DNA from: Nostocales cyanobacterium LEGE 12452
GTDB taxonomy: Bacteria > Cyanobacteriota > Cyanobacteriia > Cyanobacteriales > Nostocaceae
NCBI GenBank assembly: GCA_015206945.1
Contig: JADEXV010000036.1
Span: 1-43,482, forward strand
Direction of reading: 5' to 3'
Length of the DNA: 43,482 bases
Position 1 is the first letter of the stretch. Every line of letters starts with the position of its first letter. Of the stretch, positions 8,644 through 17,959 are shown one piece after another. The position numbers were made by a program, and so were the translations under genes. The notes beneath the pieces were generated by a model that was given only the letters and a program-made list of their open reading frames with translations, searched no databases and was not told where the DNA came from.

Positions 8644-10500
8644 CTATTTCTTTTGCCATTTTTGGATGGCATCCTGAGCATCTTCATAAGCGCCTGTCTC
8701 CTCTGGTACTAAAGCTGCGGTGGCAATTGCAGCATTACGTTCTCCTTCGGCGGCGCGACGCTTTGCCAGGTCTAAAATTTTCTCACTCCATTTATTGATC
8801 GATTTTTGGGCAGTATCGAACCCTGGTTGTCCGGGTGGTACTTTCTTGGCAACTTCGATCGCCCGATTGTAGGTAGATGCCTGTTCGGACTTAATTAAGG
8901 CATTAGCTGCATCTAAAAGAGTTTTGTTACTCACATACTGCTTACCCTCTAAGCGCCACAGGTTAATTGCTGCTTGTGCTTTCGCGTAGGGGGCTTCATC
9001 TTTGGCGATCAACCGAGCCGCAGCAATCGCGCTGGCATACTGTCTTTGTTTAGCACGACCTTCTGCTAAATCTAAAATCATCTGGCTCCAAATCTTAATA
9101 TTCTCCTGAGCTTGTTCGTACAGTGGTTCGCCAGGTTGAATTTTTCGGGCTGTAGCAATCGCCATGCTCAAATCGCTCGCCTGAGTTTGTCTGAGCGACA
9201 TTTTCGCCAGGTCTAATACTGCTTGATTTCGCTTTTTTGACTGGGAACTAGAGGCTATTTGGGCGCTAGATTGGTTTTTGAATTTAACTGGTGAAGTGCG
9301 ATCGCTTGGTAAATTCTCGACAACCTGGCGATCGCTAACAGTAGCATTGGGTGATGCACTTGATATTTGCTTAATTCTAAAAGTTTCTTGATTCCGTAGA
9401 AAAACTACGGCGATTAAACCTGCTACTAGCAAGCTGCCTCCGCCCCACAAGATAAACTGTTTCCAAAAAGGGATGCTTGGTTGATTCGCTGGCAATCGCG
9501 AGACGTAACCTTTTGAGGAATTTGGGATAAATCTTCCTCTGGTATTCACTCCCAAGGAAGTTTCTGCCATTGGCTGGGAAACTAAGCTACCACCTGACTC
9601 CTGGACTTTTTTACCCTTCACCTGTTGGGAGGAGTTCACACTAACTTCTCCCCGTCTGCCTCGATCTGCTGAAGTTCTAGCGGAATCATCGAGGGGAGGA
9701 GCTGCCAGGGCAACAGCAAAAGATTCTTCCGGATAAATTAGCGCTTCTGGCTGAAAATCACTTTCCATTGCCAATTTTGGCAAGATTACTTGCTGTCTTG
9801 ATGGGATGATCGTGGCAGGGTTTTGGATAGGACGCCAGTGGTGATGACATAACTTTGGCACAATCAGGCTTAGATAGTTTTCTAAATCTGCCAAGTTGCT
9901 GCCATTACCAGAACGTAAAGCTTCTAATAAAGCTGCTGTAAAGAATCCGTGACCTAGTTCGTTACTCTCATGGGAAAATTGTTCTGGTTGGCAAGAAAGA
10001 ATTGTCGCCAGTTGTAGTTCTTGGGCTAGTTCTATTGTTTCTTCACCAACAGGAGCATCTGCTTGAGTGCCAAAAGCGCGGTTGATGTCGAGTAGTAGCA
10101 ATACATTCAGATCGGCAAGTTGCAGACTTTGCATTAGCGATCGCAATTCTATGCCAGTCTCTTGCACCAGTTCCGGGTTGCCCTCTGCTGGCATTAAGTA
10201 ATCTTTGCCCTTGTAATTGACTCCATAGCCGCTAAAGAATAACCACAGATAGTCTTCCGGTTGCCAACTTGTTGCTGCCAAATCTTCAAGCAGCAGCAAA
10301 ATATTCTCCTTCGTCGGGTAAGTCGATCTATCCCCAATCGGCGGCGAAGTATCTGTCATCACTAGACAGTGCTTGGGGAGAAAACCTGCCTCTGTCACCA
10401 AAAAATCTTCTAGTGCCTCAGCATCTGCTTGGGCACAACTTAAAGGTTGAAATAACTGATATTGATTGATACCAATCGCGATCGCCCAGTAATTTGCCAT
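8644..10500 (-). CDS. Orthocaspase-like (peptidase C14 fold) membrane protein, predicted inactive Tyr/Asn variant
   Basis: The N-terminal 240 residues have the caspase p20 fold of cyanobacterial orthocaspases: MANYWAIAIGINQYQ start, YLWLFFSGYGVNYKGKDYLMP strand-turn, and LLLLDINRAFG. The catalytic His of the usual SGHG motif is Tyr92, and the catalytic Cys of the usual D-x-C motif is Asn140, so proteolysis is unlikely. Residues 245-345 are a low-complexity linker. A single membrane segment spans about 347-368 (FILWGGGSLLVAGLIAVVFL). The last 200 residues contain about four helical repeats of 40-50 aa, each with an Ala-rich stretch and a conserved Trp (IKIW, INLW, INKW, IQKW). It probably acts as a membrane-anchored scaffold or pseudoenzyme, by inference. 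The 618-aa gene is divergent from the small membrane protein at 10704. Confidence 0.85.
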   Translation of the reverse strand: MANYWAIAIGINQYQLFQPLSCAQADAEALEDFLVTEAGFLPKHCLVMTDTSPPIGDRSTYPTKENILLLLEDLAATSWQPEDYLWLFFSGYGVNYKGKDYLMPAEGNPELVQETGIELRSLMQSLQLADLNVLLLLDINRAFGTQADAPVGEETIELAQELQLATILSCQPEQFSHESNELGHGFFTAALLEALRSGNGSNLADLENYLSLIVPKLCHHHWRPIQNPATIIPSRQQVILPKLAMESDFQPEALIYPEESFAVALAAPPLDDSARTSADRGRRGEVSVNSSQQVKGKKVQESGGSLVSQPMAETSLGVNTRGRFIPNSSKGYVSRLPANQPSIPFWKQFILWGGGSLLVAGLIAVVFLRNQETFRIKQISSASPNATVSDRQVVENLPSDRTSPVKFKNQSSAQIASSSQSKKRNQAVLDLAKMSLRQTQASDLSMAIATARKIQPGEPLYEQAQENIKIWSQMILDLAEGRAKQRQYASAIAAARLIAKDEAPYAKAQAAINLWRLEGKQYVSNKTLLDAANALIKSEQASTYNRAIEVAKKVPPGQPGFDTAQKSINKWSEKILDLAKRRAAEGERNAAIATAALVPEETGAYEDAQDAIQKWQKK

Positions 10501-10703
10501 CCCGCTCTTTGTCAGTTATTGTTGTTTGCTGGTCTTAAAATTGCGGTTGGCTTTGCCAAAAAAACAAAGCTAACCTATGTCTTATAGTCTAGGTGATTCT
10601 GATTGAATCTTAAGTTAGAATGTAATTTTTATTACGTTAATTGGCCGGAAAAATACCTTTACCTAATTTCAATAACAGATCATTACTAAGGAGATAGAAG
10701 GTC

Positions 10704-11195
10704 ATGAGCAAAATTTCTGCTCACCTACCATCATCGCTCGCTCCCTTTTCAGTTATTAGCCAAATTGCCAGAAGAATCCGGATAATTCCTTTAGTAGTTT
10801 TGCTCATATCTACTGTTCCTGCGTGGTTTTTGATGGAAGCGATCGCACCGCAGGTTGTGCGAGCTTACACCGCTAGAGTCGATCTAGCTATTGACCGCCT
10901 GCCAGAAGAAAACTATGAAACCGTTCTCAGGAGAGCGGAAGCGGTCGCTAGGGCAGCTGCTCAAAGGAGCTTCGACCAAGATATCTTGGTGACAGATGTT
11001 TCCATCATTGTGTCCGTACAAAATTATGGAGCGATCGCACCAGTCTTGACATTAGATGTCAGTCGTCCTCAATGGCGATCGCGCCCTGATGCTCAAAATT
11101 GGGCGACATACTTCAAAACTGCACGATCTTTACTTTTCTTTGAAAATAACTCTAATCAAGTTCCAGCAGCTAGCGCTGTATCAACGCCAAAATGA
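10704..11195 (+). CDS. Conserved cyanobacterial hypothetical membrane-anchored protein
   Basis: The 163-aa product begins with about 30 polar residues and has one hydrophobic segment near 28-50 (IIPLVVLLISTVPAWFL). A soluble domain of about 110 residues follows with alternating beta strands (DILVTDVSIIVSVQNYG, APVLTLDVSRPQW). That layout suggests an N-terminally anchored protein facing the periplasm or lumen. I do not recognise a named family. AAGGAG at 10689-10694 supports the ATG. It shares a 203-bp divergent region with the orthocaspase-like gene, which may matter for co-regulation. Confidence 0.7.
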   Translation: MSKISAHLPSSLAPFSVISQIARRIRIIPLVVLLISTVPAWFLMEAIAPQVVRAYTARVDLAIDRLPEENYETVLRRAEAVARAAAQRSFDQDILVTDVSIIVSVQNYGAIAPVLTLDVSRPQWRSRPDAQNWATYFKTARSLLFFENNSNQVPAASAVSTPK

Positions 11196-11211
11196 CGGGT
11201 TGAGCTAGAAG

Positions 11212-11238
11212 TCCGAGCCAAAGCTTTCTTGGCTCGGA
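11212..11238 (+). terminator. Hairpin after the small membrane protein gene
   Basis: A perfect 10-bp stem, TCCGAGCCAA with TTGGCTCGGA, has a 7-nt loop and starts 17 nt after the stop codon. The downstream sequence ATCTTGGGGG has no T-run, so termination may be partial or factor-assisted. Confidence 0.5.
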
Positions 11239-11391
11239 ATCTTGGGGGATTTAAAGAAAGTCATTCTTGCTGTTCCTGCGTCCTGGCGTCAGTCTTAACC
11301 CAACTTATTTATTCCTGACTCGACTGTTGTCTTTGGCGTCAGTGGATGGCCTAGAATAAGAAGGTTGTCAAGAATCGCGATATCTGCTGAC

Positions 11392-11565
11392 ATGGCTGTT
11401 CCTAAGAAGAAAACTTCCAAATCAAAACGAGATAAACGTCGAGCTACCTGGAGGCATAAAGCCGTCGTTGAAGCTCAGAAAGCCCTATCTCTGGGCAAGT
11501 CAATTTTGACTGGACGTTCTACATTTGTTTATCCAACTGCTGAAGAAGAGGAAGAAGAATCATAA
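11392..11565 (+). CDS. rpmF: 50S ribosomal protein L32
   Basis: The 57-aa product starts with the L32 signature [20 protein letters not shown] and carries the basic core [18 protein letters not shown]. It ends in a poly-Glu tail. The zinc-binding cysteines of some bacterial L32 proteins are absent, as is usual in cyanobacteria. The ATG at 11392 is chosen because it gives the canonical N-terminus. An in-frame upstream extension to 11365 adds residues foreign to the family. Confidence 0.95.
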   Translation: MAVPKKKTSKSKRDKRRATWRHKAVVEAQKALSLGKSILTGRSTFVYPTAEEEEEES

Positions 11566-11859
11566 TTTCTCAGTCAGGAAAAGCACGAACAGCACCGATA
11601 GATTTGATTGGCAAGCTCAACAATCAAAGTTCCGATCGCTAGATAAATGCTTTTTCTTAGCTTTCCTGATTGCATTATGAATCATAGGCACTCTACATAA
11701 GCTCATTAGATCGAAAAAAATTGGTAGTGAGTAATTGGAAATATCCATTACCCATTACCTATCATTCAAGAGTTCATATAAAGAGTAAAACATCTGATAC
11801 TGTTGGCAACTCAGCAAAAAAGCTTGTAAACATTTTGAGAAAACTTATTTTCTCTAACT

Positions 11860-12465
11860 ATGCTAGGAAAATTTTTTCAGAAACCAGGCAAAGAAGAGAG
11901 CGATCGCGTCCCTCCTGGTCAACACTTAGCTAAAGGTTTTCCCGTATTAACTTACGGCGAAACTCCCCAAGTCAGCACTGAGGAATGGGAGTTTCGAGTT
12001 TGGGGTTTAGCAAAATCTGTTACTTTTAGTTGGTCAGATTTTATGGCGCTACCTCAACACGAATTCACAGCTGACTTCCACTGTGTAACGCGCTGGTCCA
12101 AACTTGATGTCAAATGGACTGGCATTAAAGTTACAGATTTCATGGGTCTGATTGAATTAGACCCGAAAGTAGCCCACGTTATGGAACACTGCTATGGCGG
12201 CTACACCACCAATATTTCTGTAGAAGATTTTCTGCGCGAAGAAAACTTCTTTGCTTTTAAAGTCTTTGGTGAAGACCTTCCATCTGAACACGGTGGACCG
12301 ATGCGGCTAGTTGTACCCCACCTCTACGCTTGGAAAAGTGCTAAGTGGATTAATGGTTTGGAATTTTTAGCTGCTGAAGAACTTGGTTTTTGGGAGCGCA
12401 ATGGCTACCATCGCCGTGGTGAACCTTGGGCTGAGGAACGTTACAGCAACGCTTTTGGGATTTAA
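11860..12465 (+). CDS. Sulfite oxidase-like molybdopterin-dependent oxidoreductase
   Basis: The 201-aa protein is a single oxidoreductase molybdopterin-binding domain of the short, YuiH-like type. The conserved cysteine expected to ligate molybdenum is in DFHCVTRWSKLD, with WTGIKVTDF and MRLVVPHLYAWKSAKWINGLEF as flanking signatures. It has no heme domain and no twin-arginine signal, so it is probably cytoplasmic. The substrate is unknown. It stands alone, convergent with the aldehyde dehydrogenase gene across a strong repeat-derived hairpin. Confidence 0.88.
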   Translation: MLGKFFQKPGKEESDRVPPGQHLAKGFPVLTYGETPQVSTEEWEFRVWGLAKSVTFSWSDFMALPQHEFTADFHCVTRWSKLDVKWTGIKVTDFMGLIELDPKVAHVMEHCYGGYTTNISVEDFLREENFFAFKVFGEDLPSEHGGPMRLVVPHLYAWKSAKWINGLEFLAAEELGFWERNGYHRRGEPWAEERYSNAFGI

Positions 12466-12477
12466 TAATTAATAGTT

Positions 12478-12550
12478 AAAAGTTAGAAGTTAGGAGTTAA
12501 GAATTTAGAGTTAAAAATTCATAATTCATAACTCCTAACTCTTAACTTTT
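12478..12550. terminator. Long hairpin between convergent genes (AACTCCT repeat family)
   Basis: The 22-nt left arm at 12478-12499 pairs with 12529-12550 at all but about two positions, and T or A runs lie on both outer sides. It sits exactly between two convergent stops, so it can terminate both transcripts. The sequence belongs to the AACTCCTAACT repeat family seen elsewhere in this window. Confidence 0.75.
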
Positions 12551-13933
12551 TTAACCCAGAAGTTTCTTGATGAACGGCAATTTGCCCTGATATGGAGCAT
12601 ATCGCCATTTTAAATCGAGCCAGAAGGAGTTTTGCAATACACTTTTCTTATGGGAAAAGGTGTCAAAGCTAGCTTTGCCGTGATAGTTGCCGATACCGCT
12701 ATCTCCCACTCCACCAAATGGTAAAGACGAGACACCAACCTGCATCACTGTGTCATTAATACAAACTCCACCAGAGGAAGTTTCCTGTAAAACTCGCTTT
12801 TGCAGGTTTTTGTCTTGAGAAAATAAGTATAACGCCAAGGGTTTGGGTCTAGAGTTAATCAAGGCGATCACTTCTGCAATGTCAGTATATTCAATGATGG
12901 GTAAAATGGGTCCAAAGATTTCTTCTTGCATTACAGAATCTTCTAAGGAGACATTATCAATCAGTGTTGGAGCAATATAACGTTCTGAAGGTTGATTTTC
13001 TCCACCGATGACAACTTCACCGTCTTTGAGAAAACTCACCAATCTCTCAAAGTGTTTTTCACTGATAATGCGGGCATAATCAGGACTGTTTACAGGATTC
13101 TCGCCATAAAATTCTTTTAAAGATTTTTCCAGACCATCTATTAAATCTTTCTTGATTGTTTTATTAACTAAAAGATAGTCAGGGGCGATACAAGTTTGTC
13201 CAGCATTAATGAATTTTCCCCAAGTAATTCGTCTGACAGTATGTTCAAGATTAATGTCAGTATCTACAATGCAAGGACTTTTACCACCCAATTCTAAAGT
13301 CACTGGTGTGAGATATTTTGCTGCTGCTGCCATGATGATTTTGCCAACGGCTGTACCACCAGTAAAAAAGATATGGTCAAACTTTTCTGCCAGTAGTTTT
13401 TGACTCGCTTCCACGCCTCCTTCAACCACTGCAAGATAAGCAGGGTCAAAATGTTTGGCAATAATCTTAGCAATGACATCAGACGTATGAGAAGCAATTT
13501 CTGAAGGTTTGATAATTGCACAATTTCCGGCTGTGATCGCACCTATTAACGGTGAGATAATTAACTGAAATGGATAGTTCCAAGGCCCAATAATTAAGAC
13601 AACCCCTAATGGTTCTGGATAAATTTTCGCTGAGTATGAAAAAAAATCCCAGGAAACCGCTGCTTTTTGGGGTTTAGTCCAGTTTTGAAGATGTTTGATG
13701 GCGTAATCAATATCCTTAATTACACTGATTTCTGTAAGGTAAGTTTCTACTTCTGGTTTATGTAAATCCGCTTTTAATGCCTCGACTATTGACTGTTCAT
13801 GCTCGATAATTGCTTGCTTAAGATTTTTCAGTTGTTCAATGCGAAAGTTTACATCTTTAGTTTTGCCCGTTTGAAAAAAATCTCGCTGAGTCTGGATAAT
13901 ATTGCCAATGTTAGATAATTCAGTAGTAATCAT
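12551..13933 (-). CDS. Aldehyde dehydrogenase (fatty/apocarotenoid aldehyde class)
   Basis: This NAD(P)-dependent aldehyde dehydrogenase is 460 aa, the short length of the class 3/fatty aldehyde dehydrogenase branch. Visible motifs are the cofactor segment GPWNYPFQL, FTGGTAVGKIIM, the general base Glu in VTLELGGKSP, and the catalytic Cys in NAGQTCIAPDY. A hydrophobic/basic C-terminal tail (WRYAPYQGKLPFIKKLLG) could attach it to membranes. The relative I would compare it with is the Synechocystis enzyme Slr0091, which oxidises apocarotenals and alkanals. The substrate here is inferred. It is convergent with the sulfite-oxidase-like gene. Confidence 0.92.
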   Translation of the reverse strand: MITTELSNIGNIIQTQRDFFQTGKTKDVNFRIEQLKNLKQAIIEHEQSIVEALKADLHKPEVETYLTEISVIKDIDYAIKHLQNWTKPQKAAVSWDFFSYSAKIYPEPLGVVLIIGPWNYPFQLIISPLIGAITAGNCAIIKPSEIASHTSDVIAKIIAKHFDPAYLAVVEGGVEASQKLLAEKFDHIFFTGGTAVGKIIMAAAAKYLTPVTLELGGKSPCIVDTDINLEHTVRRITWGKFINAGQTCIAPDYLLVNKTIKKDLIDGLEKSLKEFYGENPVNSPDYARIISEKHFERLVSFLKDGEVVIGGENQPSERYIAPTLIDNVSLEDSVMQEEIFGPILPIIEYTDIAEVIALINSRPKPLALYLFSQDKNLQKRVLQETSSGGVCINDTVMQVGVSSLPFGGVGDSGIGNYHGKASFDTFSHKKSVLQNSFWLDLKWRYAPYQGKLPFIKKLLG

Positions 13934-14124
13934 TATTTTGTCCTATCAAAATCTATTTAATGTTAATGCTATTATCTCAGCATATTTGATTATTCAATTT
14001 TTAGCGTTTGATTTTCTAAGTGAATTTTTTAATTTAAATTATTGCTAGATAGTAGTAAGGTTATAAATCATGAATTAACAGGATAAAAAACTCTATAATT
14101 CATAATTTATAATTACTAGTTTTT

Positions 14125-15270
14125 TCATGCTTTGGTGGGTAGAAGCACAATAAATACACTACCTTTGCCCAACTCGGAATTAAGCAGAATAATGCCTTGA
14201 TGTGCCTCGACAATTCGACGAGCAAGATACAATCCTAAGCCACTACCAGAACTCTTATGACTGCCTTGGCGAAATCGTTCAAATATAGTGGCTTGTTCTT
14301 CAGGGGGAATACCTGGGCCAGTATCCGCTATTTCAATTCTAATGTAGTCAACGGAATTGGATGTTTCAGAGAACTGAGATTGATTACTTTTGTTGAACTG
14401 GCGTTGAGAAGTAAAACGAATAGTAATAGACCCGGAGTCGGTAAATTTGATCGCATTTCCGATGAGATTGGTAAATAGACGATGCAATTCCAAGCGATCG
14501 CCCATCACTGTATTTGTGATTGACTCTTCAGTAACCTCCAAATTTAGGGATAGTGTTTTATCTTGAGCTAAGGGTGACAATTCTCCAGTCACTTCATCTA
14601 GTAATTCACCCAGATTAACCGGTTGAAACGCCAAACTTTTGCGACCCGCTTCAAAACGATAAACTTCCAATAAGGTATTGACCATAGAAAGCAGATTGAT
14701 ATTGCTACGCGCCATGATGGCGATTACTTCCTGCATTTGTGGTGATAATGTTCCCAACGCGCCTTGCTGAAATAGCATCAACATGCGATCGGCGGCTACC
14801 AAGGGAGTGCGTAAATCGTGGGTGAGACGGGAGACAAAATCTTCTCGCTGACGGGCAATTTCATCACGTTCATCCATACTATGCTTCAAACGCAGGAGCG
14901 ATCGCACTCGTGCCAGCAATTCATCTACTGTGACAGGTTTGCGGATAAAATCATCAGCACCCAAGTCTAATCCGTGGGCAACGTTGGGCGCATCGTGGGC
15001 AGTGATCAGCAATATGGGGATATATTGCGGCAATTTCATATCTCCACGAATGTGCTTGGTAACTTCGTACCCGTCCATACCTGGCATCATCAGATCCAGC
15101 AGAACCAAGTCACAAGGAGAAGCTTTCAATTCTGCCAAGGCTGAAATACCATTTTCTGCGGTGCTAACTGTGTAACCTTCCTCCTCCAAAATAGTTTTGA
15201 TCAAAAACACGTTATCAGGAGAGTCATCGACAACTAGAATTTTGTCAGAGCGAGAAGATTGTGAAGTCAT
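14125..15270 (-). CDS. Response regulator-histidine kinase hybrid
   Basis: The 381-aa soluble protein has an N-terminal receiver domain (residues 8-130; DD pair near the start, phospho-acceptor Asp in CDLVLLDLMMPGMDGYE, Lys in IRKPV). A HisKA dimerisation domain follows with the H-box FVSRLTHDLRTPLVAADRM. The HATPase domain carries the N-box NLIGNAIKFTD, G1 ADTGPGIPPEE, F-box IFERFRQG and G2 GSGLGLYLARRI. It has no membrane or sensory input domain, so input comes through receiver phosphorylation. A partner is not evident. The next gene upstream on the opposite strand is the Trypco1 operon, 184 bp away and divergent. Confidence 0.93.
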   Translation of the reverse strand: MTSQSSRSDKILVVDDSPDNVFLIKTILEEEGYTVSTAENGISALAELKASPCDLVLLDLMMPGMDGYEVTKHIRGDMKLPQYIPILLITAHDAPNVAHGLDLGADDFIRKPVTVDELLARVRSLLRLKHSMDERDEIARQREDFVSRLTHDLRTPLVAADRMLMLFQQGALGTLSPQMQEVIAIMARSNINLLSMVNTLLEVYRFEAGRKSLAFQPVNLGELLDEVTGELSPLAQDKTLSLNLEVTEESITNTVMGDRLELHRLFTNLIGNAIKFTDSGSITIRFTSQRQFNKSNQSQFSETSNSVDYIRIEIADTGPGIPPEEQATIFERFRQGSHKSSGSGLGLYLARRIVEAHQGIILLNSELGKGSVFIVLLPTKA

Positions 15271-15454
15271 ATAGATGCAGGGTATGGGGTAAAAGTAAAT
15301 TTTTAGAGTAGCTGGTTTATTGGTATAGTTTTCTTAGAAATTACCTTGATATATACTTTCTCAAAAAAAATTGTTTACCTATAAATTTATATAAATTTAC
15401 TTTCAAAACAACTTTACTTATCTTTTTAAAATATAGCCACAAGCTAATTAAATT

Positions 15455-15799
15455 ATGGCTCGTAAACTTTTAGAACTGAATACAGAGGATGGCGGCACGA
15501 TTTTGGTAGCAGTTGAGCTACCAGATGCATCAGTAGGTCGTGTATCGCCCACTGGTGAGTTACCTATAGAGAAAGTAGAGGCTAACTTCGATGCAGTTAA
15601 GGAATTGATTGTTCGCGGGTGCCGCCCAATTACAAAGGCATTTCGTACCTTGCAGCAAGAATCGCAACCCGTAAGCGGAGAAGTTGAGTTTGGCGTGAAT
15701 TTCACCGCCAAAGGCTCGGTTTATGTGGTCGAATCCACTGGGCAGGCATCACTGAAGGTGAAAATAACTTGGAAACTGGCACTAGAAGAAAATAAGTAA
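15455..15799 (+). CDS. Trypco1 (trypsin-co-occurring domain 1, CU044_2847-type) protein
   Basis: The 114-aa protein matches the Trypco1 family: an N-terminal beta strand pair (GGTILVAVELPD), a GELPIEKVEANFDAVKELIV helix and the terminal EVEFGVNFTAKGSVYVVES plus LKVKITWKL strands. The family is known from gene neighbourhoods predicted to be biological-conflict systems, next to trypsin-like proteases. Its proposed role is adaptor, sensor or protease partner. That fits here, because a trypsin-TIR-ATPase gene begins 9 nt after its stop. No strong Shine-Dalgarno is visible before ATG 15455. Confidence 0.8.
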   Translation: MARKLLELNTEDGGTILVAVELPDASVGRVSPTGELPIEKVEANFDAVKELIVRGCRPITKAFRTLQQESQPVSGEVEFGVNFTAKGSVYVVESTGQASLKVKITWKLALEENK

Positions 15800-15808
15800 T
15801 AAATTTTC

Positions 15809-17959
15809 ATGAATTGGGAATTAGTTAAAGCTTGTACCGTAGCGATCGCTACTTCAGAAGGTTGCATCCAAGGCACAGGCTTTTTTATCTCACCTGATGG
15901 ACATTTACTCACTTGCGCCCATGTAGTTGAGTCGGCAGGAGGTTGGGAAAATGTGCGAGTCAATGGGCAAGGGGTTGAGTTGGTTTATTTAGGCGATCGC
16001 ACCCGTGATGATTTCGCCATATTGCAATTATCCGGTTATCAAGGTGCTTCAGTTCCCTTAGCTTTTAATTTTCAGCCGATGGATCGATTTCTGTCTATTG
16101 GTTATGGGCGAACGGATTTTCCTCAAGGTGCTTCGATTGATGGCACGATCACTGATATTAATCCCCAATCTGAATTTAGCAACTTACCAATGTTACGGTT
16201 GCGAATCAAGGCGAATTCGCAACAAGTGCAAGGGGGTTATAGTGGTTCACCCGTATTTGATGCGGAAACTCAACGAGTTATTGGCATAATTGCCGCTTAT
16301 GACAATACAGAAGGCGCATTGGCTCTACCTCTGGTTACGGTGCAGCAAAAATGCTCAAATTTGTCAATATTTCTGGATATTAATCAGAACGTGCTACTTT
16401 TGCCACCGAATAGCAACAGCGCCAAAGTTTTTATTAGCTATCGCAGTCAAGATCCAGACTTGAGCCTTGCCCAGTATTTTTATGAAGCAATCAAAGCTGC
16501 TGGACATGAAGTATTTATGGCGGGTGAAAGTATTCGCTTGGGGGAAAACTGGCCCCAGCGCATTGATACAGAATTAGAACGGTGTGATTACTTTCTGCTG
16601 CTGTTATCTCCACAATCAGCAACCAGTGAGATGGTTACAGAAGAAGTAAGAAGGGCAAAGCAGCTACAAGATTTGCGTCCTGAGCATAAACCAGTAATTT
16701 TGCCCATTCGTGTCAATTTTCCTTTAAGTTCACCACTAAATTATGATTTACGGGGTTATTTAAGTCAGATTCAGCAGCGAGAGTGGAAATCGCCTGCCGA
16801 TACTCAGAGGATTTTGCAAGAAATTTTGTCATTGTTGACCGAAGATGGTGGAAGCAATGCAAATCGTGCCGCTATAGAGGAATTACCAACTGTAGCACCT
16901 GCTTGGGAAACTCAGGAAAGTCCGCCTCTACCAGTTGCAGAACCAGAATTGCCAGAAGGACAAGTAGATTTAGTCTCGGAATTTTATATTGAGCGTCCTC
17001 CCATCGAATCTCGGTGCTACGAGGCAATTTTGAAGCCAGGATCTTTGATTCGGATCAAAGCGCCCCGGCAGATGGGTAAAACCTCACTTATGGGGCGGAT
17101 TCTTCATCAAGCGTCACAAAAAGATTATCTAACCGTGCCTTTGAGCTTTCAATTGGCAGATGGAAAGGTTTTTGCAGATTTGGATAAGTTCCTTCGATGG
17201 TTTTGTGCCAGTATCGGACGGAGGTTGAGGCTACCGAACAAGTTAGCAGATTACTGGGACGATATTTATGGCAGTAAGGACAATTGCAGCGCTTATTTCG
17301 AGGAATATCTTTTGCCAGAAATCAACCAACCTCTAGCATTGGGATTGGATGAAGTCGATCGTATATTTCAACATCCCGAAATTGCCGCAGACTTTTTTGG
17401 GCTGTTACGTGCTTGGCATGAAGACGCTAAAAACCGGGATATTTGGAAAAAACTGCGGTTGGTAGTAGTACATTCCACAGAAGTTTATATTCCAATGAAT
17501 ATCAATCAATCGCCTTTTAATGTAGGCTTGCCGATTGAGTTACCAGAGTTTAACGCCCAACAGGTTCTTGATTTGGCACGAAGGCATGGACTCAATTGGA
17601 GTTTTACCCAAGTTGAACAACTAATGGCAATGGTGGGGGGACATCCTTATCTTGTACGAGTGGCACTTTATCACATTGCCAGACAGGATATTACGCTCAA
17701 TCAGCTTTTGCAAACAGCCCCCACTGAAGCTGGCCCTTATAGCGACCATTTACGTCGGCATTTGTGGAATTTAGAACAGCGTCCAGAATTAGCTGCTGCT
17801 ATTAAAAAGGTAGTTGCCAATACTAGCCCAGTTCGGTTGAATTCGATACAATGCTTTAAATTACTCAGCATGGGCTTATTACAACAGCAAGGAAATGATG
17901 TAACGCCACGTTGTAATTTATATCGTCAATATTTTTGCGATCGCTTGAGAGTTAGCTGA
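15809..17959 (+). CDS. Trypsin-like protease / TIR / AAA-like ATPase fusion
   Basis: This 716-aa protein combines three modules. Residues 1-195 form a trypsin-like serine protease with a complete triad: His38 in [10 protein letters not shown], Asp68 in RDDFAILQL, and Ser145 in [10 protein letters not shown]. There is no signal peptide, so it is cytoplasmic. Residues 205-345 are a TIR domain starting [12 protein letters not shown], with [24 protein letters not shown] around the second helix region. TIR domains often cleave NAD+, but the catalytic Glu must be confirmed by alignment. Residues 384-716 are an AAA-like (AAA_35) ATPase with a Walker A variant [10 protein letters not shown] and Walker [13 protein letters not shown]. 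It follows Trypco1 by 9 nt and overlaps the next ATPase gene by one base. An NTP-gated defence effector is the likely role, by inference. Confidence 0.88.
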   Translation: MNWELVKACTVAIATSEGCIQGTGFFISPDGHLLTCAHVVESAGGWENVRVNGQGVELVYLGDRTRDDFAILQLSGYQGASVPLAFNFQPMDRFLSIGYGRTDFPQGASIDGTITDINPQSEFSNLPMLRLRIKANSQQVQGGYSGSPVFDAETQRVIGIIAAYDNTEGALALPLVTVQQKCSNLSIFLDINQNVLLLPPNSNSAKVFISYRSQDPDLSLAQYFYEAIKAAGHEVFMAGESIRLGENWPQRIDTELERCDYFLLLLSPQSATSEMVTEEVRRAKQLQDLRPEHKPVILPIRVNFPLSSPLNYDLRGYLSQIQQREWKSPADTQRILQEILSLLTEDGGSNANRAAIEELPTVAPAWETQESPPLPVAEPELPEGQVDLVSEFYIERPPIESRCYEAILKPGSLIRIKAPRQMGKTSLMGRILHQASQKDYLTVPLSFQLADGKVFADLDKFLRWFCASIGRRLRLPNKLADYWDDIYGSKDNCSAYFEEYLLPEINQPLALGLDEVDRIFQHPEIAADFFGLLRAWHEDAKNRDIWKKLRLVVVHSTEVYIPMNINQSPFNVGLPIELPEFNAQQVLDLARRHGLNWSFTQVEQLMAMVGGHPYLVRVALYHIARQDITLNQLLQTAPTEAGPYSDHLRRHLWNLEQRPELAAAIKKVVANTSPVRLNSIQCFKLLSMGLLQQQGNDVTPRCNLYRQYFCDRLRVS

